A stretch of DNA of 52,921 nt from the NCBI GenBank assembly GCA_029247365.1, contig JAQWLJ010000045.1, forward strand, positions 1 through 52,921, in the 5' to 3' direction. The translations under genes were made by a program, and so were the position numbers. Origin of the DNA: Acidimicrobiales bacterium. GTDB lineage: Bacteria > Actinomycetota > Acidimicrobiia > Acidimicrobiales > Aldehydirespiratoraceae. Below the pieces are notes generated by a model, which saw nothing but the letters and a program-made list of their open reading frames with translations, had not been told where the DNA came from and searched no databases. Positions 8,005 through 15,662 of this stretch are shown here, one piece after another. Position 1 is the stretch's first letter, and every line of letters begins with the position of its first letter.

Positions 8005-9399
8005 TTAGGCCAGGTTGTCGATCGCCTCTCGCAGCGCGTCGACGTGACGATCTTCGGTCCACGTCGAGCCGATCGACACGCGGATGAACCGGCGCCCGTT
8101 GGCACTCGACCCGACAATTGCGAAGCCAGCATCGTTGAGCCCGGCGACCAGTGCGTCGGTGGCGTCGTCGCCGTCGATATGCACGAACGAGACAAGCCCA
8201 AACAGCGTTGGCGCGATGACCTTGAAGCGATCGTCGTCGCGGAGCCACGCGTCAAGCCGCTGAGCCGAGGCGACGTGTCGCCGGATCATTGCTTGGAGTC
8301 CCTCGACGCCGAACGATCGCAGCACCCACCACAGCTTGAGGGCCCGGAACCGGCGGCCGAGCGGGACATGCCAGTCTCGGTAGTCGATGACCTCGCCGGT
8401 GTCGGACGCTGCGTTGCGAAGATAGGGCGGGACGATGCTGAGGGTGTCGATCAAGGGGCGGCGGTCGGCGACCCAGAAGATCGAGCAGTCGAAGTTCGTT
8501 GCGAGCCACTTGTGGGCGTTGAACGTGTAGCTGTCGGCCAACTCGAGGCCATCCTGGTGCACCCGGAACTCTTCACAAATCATCGCTGAACCGGCGTATG
8601 CCGCATCGATGTGAAGCCACAGCTCGTGCTCACGGGCGATCTCACCAATTGCTCGGACCGGGTCGACTGCAGTGGTACCCGTCGTGCCGACAGCTGCGCA
8701 CACGAACGCCGGGGTCAAGCCAGCGGCGAGGTCGTCGGCGATGGCAGCGCGAAGGGTGGCGGGAGTGACGGCGAACTGACGGTCCACCTCGAGGAGGCGG
8801 ACATGGCCGTACCCGGCGACGTTGCCGCCCTTCTCGACCGACGAGTGGGCCTGACTCGAGGTGTAGGCGACCATCGACTCGGCGGACGCACCGCTGCGTT
8901 GTCGGCAAACCTCGCGAGCGACGACCATCGCAGTGTGGGTTGAATCGCTGGCCGACATCTGCAGCACGCCGCCACCGGGGCCCGTCGTCTTCCAGCTCTG
9001 GGGGACCCCCGTCAGGTCGACGAGCCAGTCGAGCACGTGGGATTCGATCTCGGTCGCTGCCGGTGAGGTCGACCAAAGCATTCCCTGCACCCCGAGCCCT
9101 GCGGCTGCGAGCTCGCCGAGGATTGCGGGCGGAGACGACATCGCAGGGAAGAACGAGAACCAGTGTGGATGCTGCCAATGGGTCAGCCCGGGAACGACAA
9201 CGTCGTCGAGGTCGGCGAGCATGGCTGAGAACGGCTCGCCCGTCGACGGGGCCGCCGTAGGGAGCTTCGCTCGTATGTCGCCGGGCGCGACCGGCTCTAT
9301 GACGGGCCGCTCCTCGAGGCCGCCGAGATAGTCGGCGATCCAGTCGATGAGGGCGTGTCCGTTCCGGCGGAACTCGTCGAGGTCAAGGGGGTCGGTCAC
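8005..9399 (-). CDS. PLP-dependent amino acid decarboxylase (aromatic-L-amino-acid decarboxylase type)
   Basis: A 464-residue group II decarboxylase that removes the carboxyl group of an amino acid to give an amine. It has HPHWFSFFPA near residue 78, SQAHSS with the cofactor-stacking His185, HIDAAYAG with Asp265, and NAHKWL with the PLP-binding Lys297. Length and the LERP/HPHW N-terminal arm resemble aromatic amino acid decarboxylases (Dopa, tryptophan, tyrosine) rather than glutamate decarboxylase, but the substrate is not certain. The GTG start overlaps the stop of the SelW-like gene by 4 bases (GTGA), so the two are translated together. Confidence 0.85.
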   Translation of the reverse strand: MTDPLDLDEFRRNGHALIDWIADYLGGLEERPVIEPVAPGDIRAKLPTAAPSTGEPFSAMLADLDDVVVPGLTHWQHPHWFSFFPAMSSPPAILGELAAAGLGVQGMLWSTSPAATEIESHVLDWLVDLTGVPQSWKTTGPGGGVLQMSASDSTHTAMVVAREVCRQRSGASAESMVAYTSSQAHSSVEKGGNVAGYGHVRLLEVDRQFAVTPATLRAAIADDLAAGLTPAFVCAAVGTTGTTAVDPVRAIGEIAREHELWLHIDAAYAGSAMICEEFRVHQDGLELADSYTFNAHKWLATNFDCSIFWVADRRPLIDTLSIVPPYLRNAASDTGEVIDYRDWHVPLGRRFRALKLWWVLRSFGVEGLQAMIRRHVASAQRLDAWLRDDDRFKVIAPTLFGLVSFVHIDGDDATDALVAGLNDAGFAIVGSSANGRRFIRVSIGSTWTEDRHVDALREAIDNLA

Positions 9400-9659
9400 T
9401 CGCCGTAACGTTTGATATCGCCGACCAGCTCGCTGAATAGCGAGAGGACTTCACCGTCCTCGGCGTGCCGGCCAGTCTCCTTCTTCGAGTAGAGCATCTC
9501 GCCGTCGACGGTAACGTCGAAGACTCCACTGCCGCCCATCACAAGAGCAAGGCCAGTGATGACATGCTGATAGTTGGAGAGCAGATCCGAGACCGCGCTC
9601 ACGGCGCGGGCTGAATAGTCTCAAGGAACGCAGTAGGTGATCTCGATCTGGTAGCTCAT
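9396..9659 (-). CDS. SelW/Rdx-type selenoprotein with CVPU motif, TGA at 9621-9623 read as selenocysteine
   Basis: Reading TGA (codon 13) as Sec gives an 87-residue protein that begins MSYQIEITYCVPU, the CxxU redox motif of the SelW/SelT/SelH (Rdx) thioredoxin-fold family. The rest fits: LxxxGxxGVFDVTVDGEMLYSKKETGRHAEDGEV is the family core after the second strand. Conventional calling sees only the fragment after the TGA. A 6-bp stem with a CGTGA loop follows the TGA (9593-9609), and a -10 box TAGAGT sits 6 bases before the ATG. Family members act in glutathione- or thioredoxin-linked redox chemistry; the partner here is unknown. Its stop overlaps the start of a PLP decarboxylase. Confidence 0.9.
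9593..9609 (-). promoter_or_regulatory. Candidate bacterial SECIS hairpin of the SelW-like gene
   Basis: On the minus strand CCGCGC pairs with GCGCGG around the loop CGTGA. The loop starts 17 nt after the TGA and has G as its second base, meeting the bacterial SECIS rule. This is the best of the three hairpins in the window. Confidence 0.68.
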
Positions 9660-9665
9660 GTGGCG

Positions 9666-9671
9666 ACTCTA
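9666..9671 (-). promoter_or_regulatory. -10 box TAGAGT of the SelW-like gene
   Basis: TAGAGT on the minus strand is 6 bases before the ATG at 9659, which supports both the start choice and a leaderless transcript. It lies in the 20-bp gap after the YbaK gene. Confidence 0.55.
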
Positions 9672-9679
9672 GCCAGGCC

Positions 9680-10147
9680 CTAGGTCGAGATTGCGGCGTA
9701 GACCGCGCCGAGTGCCTCCCCAAAGACGCCCGGGGCAATGACGATCTCCACGCCCCGGCGACCTGCGCTGCAGTAGATCTCGTCGGCGGCGAGTGCCCAT
9801 TCGTCGACGAAGGTCGGCACGGCCCGCTTCTGGCCAAACGGGCTAATCCCGCCGACCACATAGCCCGAGCGTCGTTCGGCTTCGGCAGGATCGGTCATGG
9901 TGGCTTTCTTCAAGCCAGCGGCCGTGGCGATGGCTTTGAGGTTGAGTCGGGTGTTGACCGGGATGACCCCGATTGCATGGCTGCCATCATCGAGGGTGAC
10001 CATCAGTGTCTTGAAGACCTGCTCGGCGTCGACGCGGAGCCTCTCGACCACTTCGTCGCCGAAGGACGGGTGGTTTGGATCATGGTCGTATTCGACGATG
10101 CGGTGCTCGATTCCGAGGCTGCGGAGAAGCTCAACAGCAGGTGTCAT
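9680..10147 (-). CDS. ybaK: YbaK/EbsC-type Cys-tRNA(Pro) deacylase
   Basis: A 155-residue protein of the YbaK family, which hydrolyses Cys wrongly loaded on tRNA-Pro and so protects proteome accuracy. It has the VFKTLMV strand with the conserved Lys, the GVIPVNTRLNLKAIA block, and GYVVGGISPFGQKRAVPTF with the GGxSPFG signature. The frame is open upstream, but the ATG at 10147 (MTPAVELLRSLGIEH) matches the family start. It is divergent from thiol peroxidase with only 18 bp between the two start codons, so the promoters must lie within each other's coding regions. Confidence 0.9.
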   Translation of the reverse strand: MTPAVELLRSLGIEHRIVEYDHDPNHPSFGDEVVERLRVDAEQVFKTLMVTLDDGSHAIGVIPVNTRLNLKAIATAAGLKKATMTDPAEAERRSGYVVGGISPFGQKRAVPTFVDEWALAADEIYCSAGRRGVEIVIAPGVFGEALGAVYAAIST

Positions 10148-10152
10148 GGTCC

Positions 10153-10158
10153 TATGCT
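10153..10158 (+). promoter_or_regulatory. -10 box TATGCT of thiol peroxidase
   Basis: TATGCT is 7 bases before the ATG at 10166, consistent with a leaderless tpx transcript. Confidence 0.5.
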
Positions 10159-10165
10159 GCCCTAA

Positions 10166-10666
10166 ATGGCAGAGATCACCCTTCGCGGCAACCCCATCCA
10201 GACCAACGGCGACCTCCCCCCGGTGGGATCGAGCGTCCCTGACTTCACCCTGACCAAAGCCGACTGGAGTCCGCTCAGCAAGGACGATCTGGCCGGTAAG
10301 CACGTGGTTCTGAATATCTTCCCGTCGCTCGACACCGGCACATGCCAGCAGACGATACGAGCCTTCAATGAGCGCGCTGCGGCGCTCAAGGACACCACGG
10401 TTGTGTGCGTCTCCGCCGACCTCCCGCCCGCGGCGGCGAGATTTTGTGGCGCCGAGGGCATCGAAAACGTCGTCACCGGCTCTACCTTCCGCAGCCCCGA
10501 CATCTTGCAGCGCTTCGGCGTGCAGATGACCGACGGCAAGATGGCCGCACTGGCGGCACGTTCGGTCGTGGTGCTCGATACCGATGGTTCCGTGCTGTAC
10601 ACCGAACTCGTGGCGGAACTTTCCGAAGAACCTGACTACGACGCAGCGATCGCTGCGCTCGGCTGA
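10166..10666 (+). CDS. tpx: Thiol peroxidase (atypical 2-Cys peroxiredoxin)
   Basis: A 166-residue Tpx that reduces hydroperoxides with electrons from thioredoxin. GSSVPDFTLT opens the peroxiredoxin fold, Cys60 in SLDTGTCQQTIRAFN is the peroxidatic cysteine and Cys94 in ARFCGAEGI is the resolving cysteine, matching Cys61 and Cys95 of the E. coli enzyme. Both cysteines are ordinary Cys codons even though this genome uses Sec elsewhere. It is cytoplasmic, stands alone, and is divergent from ybaK. Confidence 0.95.
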   Translation: MAEITLRGNPIQTNGDLPPVGSSVPDFTLTKADWSPLSKDDLAGKHVVLNIFPSLDTGTCQQTIRAFNERAAALKDTTVVCVSADLPPAAARFCGAEGIENVVTGSTFRSPDILQRFGVQMTDGKMAALAARSVVVLDTDGSVLYTELVAELSEEPDYDAAIAALG

Positions 10667-10687
10667 CGCGTTGCCGGTTGGCCAGCG

Positions 10688-11716
10688 CTAGTTCTTGGTG
10701 AGCCAGGCCTCAGCACCGGACAACAAATAGTCAATGCCGTCTGACTGCTCGTCGTCGTCGCGTTCCTGGTCACCCATGGCGCCTGCGGCATATCGCACAC
10801 GCACACCCTCACTGATGGCCGCAAGCCGCCAGTGCTGGAACGCGACGTACCAGGGGATGTCCGAGAGGTCGCGGTCGCTGCGAGCGGCGTAGCGGGCGAC
10901 GACATCGCCGGCGGTGCCAAACCCTTCGGCCTTGGTCGGGACGTCGCCGAGCCGGCCGCGGGCGTCGGGGTCGTCGCCCCACCACATGACCATTCCTGCG
11001 AGGTCGGCCAGCACGTCGCCGAGTGTGCACAATTCCCAGTCGAGTACGGCAGCGATACTGCCGCCTTTTCCTGTCATGCAGTTGTCGAGTCGGTAGTCGC
11101 CGTGGACGATGCCGGCACCCTGCTGGGGTGGGATTCCCTCGACCAACCGAGTGTGAATTTGGTGGAACAGTGGGAGGTCACGGTCGGAGCCTTCATCGAC
11201 TTGGCGTTTCCACCGTCGTAGCTGCCGCGCGCAGTAGTCCTCGGTGCGGCCGAGATCGCCCAGGCCCACCGCAGCAGGGGTGAGGGCGTGCAGGTCGACG
11301 AGCGTGTCGACAAGCGACTCGGCGAGGCCGCGGCGCTGGCCGATGTCATAGGCCTCGCCATCGGCCAGGTCGAAGATGATCTCGCCCTCGACGAACCCCA
11401 TCGCATAGAAGTCAGCTCCATTGACCGCCGCGTCCTGGCACAACCCGATGGCCGGGGCAACCGGGACTGCCGTGTCGGCGAGCGCTGCGATGATGCGGTG
11501 CTCTCGGGCCATGTCGTGGGCACTCGCGAGCACATGGCCGGTCGGCGGTCGGCGCAGCACCCAGCGGCAACCATTGTCGTCGCTGACCTGGAAGGTGAGA
11601 TTGCTGGCGCCGCCGGTGATCAGTTCGAAGGTCAGTGGGGGAGCGAGCTCCGGGATTCTGGTTGCCAGCCAGGCGGTAACCGGCCCCGGATCGATTCCGG
11701 TAGGAGCAGTGGACAT
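10688..11716 (-). CDS. Aminoglycoside phosphotransferase (APH)-fold kinase, acyl-CoA metabolism type
   Basis: A 342-residue APH/choline kinase-like protein. ITGGASNLTFQV forms the nucleotide loop, Lys is replaced around WVLRRPP as in this subgroup, HGDYRLDN (residues 205-212) is the catalytic loop and LDWELCTLGD (225-234) holds the metal-binding Asp. This subgroup is common beside acyl-CoA dehydrogenase genes in actinobacteria and is often mis-named as antibiotic resistance; nothing here suggests resistance. The phosphorylated substrate is unknown. The start ATG at 11716 shares one base with the stop of the F420 oxidoreductase upstream, so they form an operon. Confidence 0.82.
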   Translation of the reverse strand: MSTAPTGIDPGPVTAWLATRIPELAPPLTFELITGGASNLTFQVSDDNGCRWVLRRPPTGHVLASAHDMAREHRIIAALADTAVPVAPAIGLCQDAAVNGADFYAMGFVEGEIIFDLADGEAYDIGQRRGLAESLVDTLVDLHALTPAAVGLGDLGRTEDYCARQLRRWKRQVDEGSDRDLPLFHQIHTRLVEGIPPQQGAGIVHGDYRLDNCMTGKGGSIAAVLDWELCTLGDVLADLAGMVMWWGDDPDARGRLGDVPTKAEGFGTAGDVVARYAARSDRDLSDIPWYVAFQHWRLAAISEGVRVRYAAGAMGDQERDDDEQSDGIDYLLSGAEAWLTKN

Positions 11717-12609
11717 CAGAGGCTCCCCGGAGCGAAGGTCTCGAGCAGGTTCCAGTCGGGGCGACTGCGGTCGCCGCTTGCATCGACCGCCTGGATACAC
11801 ACATGACTCGCGCCGGCATCGATGTGTTCTTGGAGCCGAGCGGCGATCGCGTTCTCATCACCCCAGGCGACGACGGCATCGACGAACCGAGGCGCACGGC
11901 CATCGATCTCCTCCTCGGTGAAGCCGAGACGAATCCAGCTGTTTCGGTAGTTCGGCAGCGAGATGTACATCTCAAGCTGCTCGTTGGCCCGTGCGTGGGC
12001 AATCTCGCGATCGCTCGTCAGCACGCACTTCTGCTCTACACAGAGCCAGGCGTCGGGGCCAACGAGCTCGCGCGCCTCAGCTGTGTGTTCAGGTGTGGTC
12101 CAGTAGGGGTGAGCGCCGGCGGTTCGGGCGGCGGCGAGTTCGAGCATCTTTGGGCCGAGTGCGGCGAGCACGATGGGTGCCATCGCTCCCGGGGTCATTG
12201 TGACCGCGTGATCGATGACGTCGAGGTACTCACGCATCGCGGTGAGTGGCTTGCTGTAGTCGAGCCCCCGCAGCGTCACCATCGGGGCGTGGCTGACCCC
12301 CAGGCCGAGGATGAAGCGACCCCCGGATAACTCATCGAGCTCGGTGGCCGCCATCTTGGTGCTCCACGCTGGGCGGTTGTGGATGCCTGCAATCCCAGTG
12401 GCGATTACGAGTTCGTCGGTTGCCAGCAAGAGGTTTGCCGAGTTGACGAATGCGTGGCGTCCTACCGCCTCTGGAATCCAGAGTGCCGAGTAGCCGAGCG
12501 ACTCGATCCGCTGCGCCATCGTTCGAGCTTCGGCACTGCTGACGCCGTCGGTGAACTGCCAGACGCCAAACGAATTGAGTTGCGTGGAGAGTCGATCCAG
12601 ATCTGCCAT
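11716..12609 (-). CDS. LLM-class F420-dependent oxidoreductase
   Basis: A 297-residue luciferase-like (TIM-barrel) enzyme likely to use coenzyme F420. FGVWQFTDG at the N-terminus, GYSALWIPE, TGIAGIHNRP, GRFILGLGVSH and the final VCIQAV strand place it in an actinobacterial F420-dependent subfamily. The ATG at 12609 is chosen because it starts directly before the first barrel strand; the longer frame upstream overlaps the divergent monooxygenase. It is translationally linked to the APH-like gene and lies next to a Baeyer-Villiger-type enzyme, a setting typical for catabolism of hydrophobic carbon compounds. Confidence 0.83.
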   Translation of the reverse strand: MADLDRLSTQLNSFGVWQFTDGVSSAEARTMAQRIESLGYSALWIPEAVGRHAFVNSANLLLATDELVIATGIAGIHNRPAWSTKMAATELDELSGGRFILGLGVSHAPMVTLRGLDYSKPLTAMREYLDVIDHAVTMTPGAMAPIVLAALGPKMLELAAARTAGAHPYWTTPEHTAEARELVGPDAWLCVEQKCVLTSDREIAHARANEQLEMYISLPNYRNSWIRLGFTEEEIDGRAPRFVDAVVAWGDENAIAARLQEHIDAGASHVCIQAVDASGDRSRPDWNLLETFAPGSL

Positions 12610-12662
12610 GGCCGCAACGATCGCAGTTGGCCGCGTCTCGCGCCAAGTGGCAGGGTCTCGGC

Positions 12663-14273
12663 ATGACTTCTGCTGCTGCTGCGAACCGCGAACTCGACGT
12701 CGTGATCGTTGGCGCCGGCTTCGCTGGGCTCTACATGCTCCACAGGGCGCATGAGCTGGGTCTGCAGGCGGAGGCGATCGAGCGCGGCGATGGTGTGGGT
12801 GGCACCTGGTACTGGAATCGGTACCCAGGAGCCCGTTGCGACGTGCCAAGCATGGAGTACTCGTTCGGGTTCGACCACGATCTCGAACAGGAGTGGGAGT
12901 GGACCGAGAAGTACGCAACTCAGTCCGAGATCCTCTCCTACATCGAACACATCGCCGACCGGTTCAATCTTCGCGACGACGTCACGCTCTCGACCACGGT
13001 CGAGTCGTGCCGATTCGACGAATCGAGCGGCCGCTGGTCGGTTGCGACGAGCGATGGTATCGACCGCTGCGCCCGCTTTGTCGTGATGGCAACCGGGTGC
13101 CTGTCTGCCGCCAACGTCCCCGACATCGAGGGGCGCGACGGGTTTGGGGGCCGGACGTTCCACACGGGGCGCTGGCCACACGAGGGAGTCGACTTCTCGG
13201 GGCGGCGTGTTGCCGTGATCGGCACGGGAAGCTCCGCCGTCCAGTCGATCCCCTTCATTGCCGCCGAAGCTGACCGTCTCACCGTCTTCCAGCGCACCGC
13301 GACCTGGGCGGTGCCAGCCCACAACGAACCGCTTGACCCCGCGGTAGTCGCTGAGATCAAGGCCGACTACGCCGCGTGGCGGGAGACGGCTCGCGATTCG
13401 AGCAGCGCGTTCGGTGGCTACTACCCGAGGCGAGAGGTGAGCGCCCTTGATGCTGACGATGCAGAGCTTGCTGGGCAGTTTGACGAGCGGTGGGAGGTCG
13501 GTGGTCTCAGCTTCCTTCGTGCGTACAACGACCTGCTGCTCGATGAACAAGCCAACGCCACGGCCGCCGACTACATCCGCAGCAAGATTGCCGAGTTGGT
13601 CCATGACCCTGGCACCGCCGCCTTGCTCAGCCCGGACACGATCGTCGGCTGCAAGCGGTTGTGCGTCGACACCGACTATTACGCCACCTATAACCGCCCC
13701 AACGTACGGCTGATCGACGTCTCGTCTGATCCGGTCGAGCGGATCGATGCCACTGGCATAGTGGTCGACGGTGTGGTCCACGCGGTCGACGACATCGTCT
13801 TCGCAACCGGCTTTGATGCAATGACCGGTGCACTCGACCGCATCGCCATCGAAGGGCGTGGTGGGCGTTCGCTACGCGATGCCTGGTCGGCAGGCCCACT
13901 GACGTATCTCGGTCTCCAGATCGCCGGCTTTCCAAACCTGTTCACCATCACCGGCCCCGGAAGTCCCAGCGTGCTGACGAACATGATCGCGTCGATCGAA
14001 CAGCATGTGGAGTGGATTATCGACGCCATCGAGACGCTTGATGCCGGCGGCATGAGCACCATCGAAGCGTCCGACGAGGCCCAAGCCCAATGGGTTGGCC
14101 ACGTTAACGAGGTTGCCAACCACACCGTCTTTCACGGTTGCAGTAGCTGGTACTTGGGAGCGAACGTGCCCGGCAAACCGCGGGTATTTATGCCCCTGCC
14201 AGGTTTTCCTGAGTACCGGGCTGTGTGCGACGAGGTCGTTGCCGATGGCTACCGGGGTTTCGTCAGGACTTGA
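12663..14273 (+). CDS. FAD/NADPH-dependent monooxygenase, Baeyer-Villiger type
   Basis: A 536-residue flavoprotein monooxygenase. GAGFAG (17-22) is the FAD Rossmann motif, GGTWYWNRYPGARCD follows, the Baeyer-Villiger fingerprint FGGRTFHTGRWP spans 161-172 and GTGSSA (187-192) is the NADPH Rossmann motif. Such enzymes insert oxygen next to a ketone to give an ester or lactone, for example in steroid or cyclic ketone breakdown. The start is the ATG at 12663, directly ahead of the first strand. It is divergent from the F420 oxidoreductase with a 53-bp spacer and converges on the CoA transferase at 14315. Confidence 0.9.
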   Translation: MTSAAAANRELDVVIVGAGFAGLYMLHRAHELGLQAEAIERGDGVGGTWYWNRYPGARCDVPSMEYSFGFDHDLEQEWEWTEKYATQSEILSYIEHIADRFNLRDDVTLSTTVESCRFDESSGRWSVATSDGIDRCARFVVMATGCLSAANVPDIEGRDGFGGRTFHTGRWPHEGVDFSGRRVAVIGTGSSAVQSIPFIAAEADRLTVFQRTATWAVPAHNEPLDPAVVAEIKADYAAWRETARDSSSAFGGYYPRREVSALDADDAELAGQFDERWEVGGLSFLRAYNDLLLDEQANATAADYIRSKIAELVHDPGTAALLSPDTIVGCKRLCVDTDYYATYNRPNVRLIDVSSDPVERIDATGIVVDGVVHAVDDIVFATGFDAMTGALDRIAIEGRGGRSLRDAWSAGPLTYLGLQIAGFPNLFTITGPGSPSVLTNMIASIEQHVEWIIDAIETLDAGGMSTIEASDEAQAQWVGHVNEVANHTVFHGCSSWYLGANVPGKPRVFMPLPGFPEYRAVCDEVVADGYRGFVRT

Positions 14274-14314
14274 CGTGTACCGGCAAATCGACCCGGGTCA
14301 GGACGTGTCCGGGT

Positions 14315-15562
14315 TCAGCCGAACGCGCCACCGTCGCGAAGCGCCTCGATGACGTCGGCAGACTTCCCGATCTCGGCCATGACCTCGTCGGTGTGCTCAC
14401 CAACGGTGGGCGCCATCGTCGGACAGGGGAGCGGTTCACCGTTGACGAAGGCAGGGAGCGGTAGCTGTTCGCAGCCCAACGCTTCGGTCGGGTAGAAGCC
14501 CATCCGATGCTGGAACTGGGGGTCGTCGCCAATGTTGGCCGTCGTGTTGACCGGGGCGATCGTGGTGACGTGCTCTTCGGAGAAGGCCAGCCACTCCTGG
14601 CAGGTCCTTGTTGTGAAGATTGCTTGCAGCTCACGCTGGAGTTCGATGTTGCCCTTGGCGTGATCGGCGTACTTCGAGCCTGGCCACCGATCGAACAGAT
14701 CCATGCGGTCGACTCCCTGGCAAAAGTTTCGCCAAAACGCCTGCTCGCTGGCCATGAACAGCACGTGGCCGTCGCTGGCTTCGTACATCTGGTAGCGGAC
14801 GCCCTCCCACATGCCGGCCAAACCGGCCGGACGTCGTTCGTAGTTGTCGGCCGGGTTTCCCGTGACCTCGTCTTCGGGGCGTAGGTAGGCGCGTTCCGAC
14901 TCGATGCGATACCAGTCCATGTAGGCCGCTGCGTCTGACTGAGCAAACTCCATCTCGCAGCCTTCGCCGGTCTCACGGGCTTTGATAATCCCGGCGAGGA
15001 TGCCCATGGCCGCGACCATCGGACCGACATTGATGCCGACGTTGGGCATGGTGGGCGGGATGCGGCAGAACCCTTCGTCGTCGACGACCGGTTGCACGAT
15101 CCCGGCCCAGGTGTCGTAGGCGATGCCATGGCTCGGCATGTCGCGGTAGGGGCCGGTGGATCCGTAGCCCGAGAGCGTGGCGAACACCAGCGTCGGATTG
15201 ATCTCCTTCAGCACGTCGTAGCCGAGCCCGAAACTCGCAAGCGCGCCTGGCTTCTGGGCCTCGACCACCACGTCGGCGTCGCGGACGAGTTCCTTGTACA
15301 ACTCAACGCCTTCGTCGCTCTTCAGATTGAGTGTGATGCTGCGCTTCCCTCGATGGGTGTGGAGGTGCAGCAGCGAGACGCCATCGATGATCGGCCAGGT
15401 CATCTGCCGGATGTAGTCACCCTGGGGCGATTCGACCTTGATGACATCGGCACCCAGATCTGCGAAGAAGGTGGCAACATGGCCGGGGCCGAGCAGACTC
15501 GACTCGATCACTCGAATGTTGCTGAGGAGCCCCGCCGCGGGCGACGCAGCAGATTCAGACAT
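14315..15562 (-). CDS. CaiB/BaiF (family III) CoA transferase, second copy
   Basis: A 415-residue family III CoA transferase, only distantly similar to the one at 6701-7954. It shows FFADLGADVIKVESPQGD, HRGKRSITLNLKSDEG and Asp210 in AQSDAAAY at the catalytic aspartate position. The ATG at 15562 follows a GGAGG 6 bases upstream, so this gene uses a leadered mRNA. A near-perfect 21-bp palindrome (15579-15599) lies just upstream and looks like a TetR-family operator controlling it. Substrate unknown. Confidence 0.86.
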   Translation of the reverse strand: MSESAASPAAGLLSNIRVIESSLLGPGHVATFFADLGADVIKVESPQGDYIRQMTWPIIDGVSLLHLHTHRGKRSITLNLKSDEGVELYKELVRDADVVVEAQKPGALASFGLGYDVLKEINPTLVFATLSGYGSTGPYRDMPSHGIAYDTWAGIVQPVVDDEGFCRIPPTMPNVGINVGPMVAAMGILAGIIKARETGEGCEMEFAQSDAAAYMDWYRIESERAYLRPEDEVTGNPADNYERRPAGLAGMWEGVRYQMYEASDGHVLFMASEQAFWRNFCQGVDRMDLFDRWPGSKYADHAKGNIELQRELQAIFTTRTCQEWLAFSEEHVTTIAPVNTTANIGDDPQFQHRMGFYPTEALGCEQLPLPAFVNGEPLPCPTMAPTVGEHTDEVMAEIGKSADVIEALRDGGAFG

Positions 15563-15578
15563 CGGGACCTCCAACCAG

Positions 15579-15599
15579 TTCCTGACGGACCGTCAGAAA
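15579..15599. promoter_or_regulatory. Palindromic operator, TetR-family type
   Basis: Half-sites CTGACGG (15582-15588) and CCGTCAG (15590-15596) flank a single central A, and outer TT/AA pairs extend symmetry to 21 bp with one mismatched pair. It sits 17 bp before the CoA transferase start, in the divergent gap with the cystathionine synthase gene. No TetR gene is in the window. Confidence 0.62.
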
Positions 15600-15662
15600 C
15601 TACTCGGATGGAATGCCCGGTGACACGTTCTGGTTACACCAACGGTCTGGGAGGCTGTGGGT

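Noticed and set aside
10688-11716. Antibiotic resistance phosphotransferase
   Set aside because: The APH fold is shared, but this subgroup sits in acyl-CoA catabolic clusters, and the operon context is an F420 oxidoreductase.
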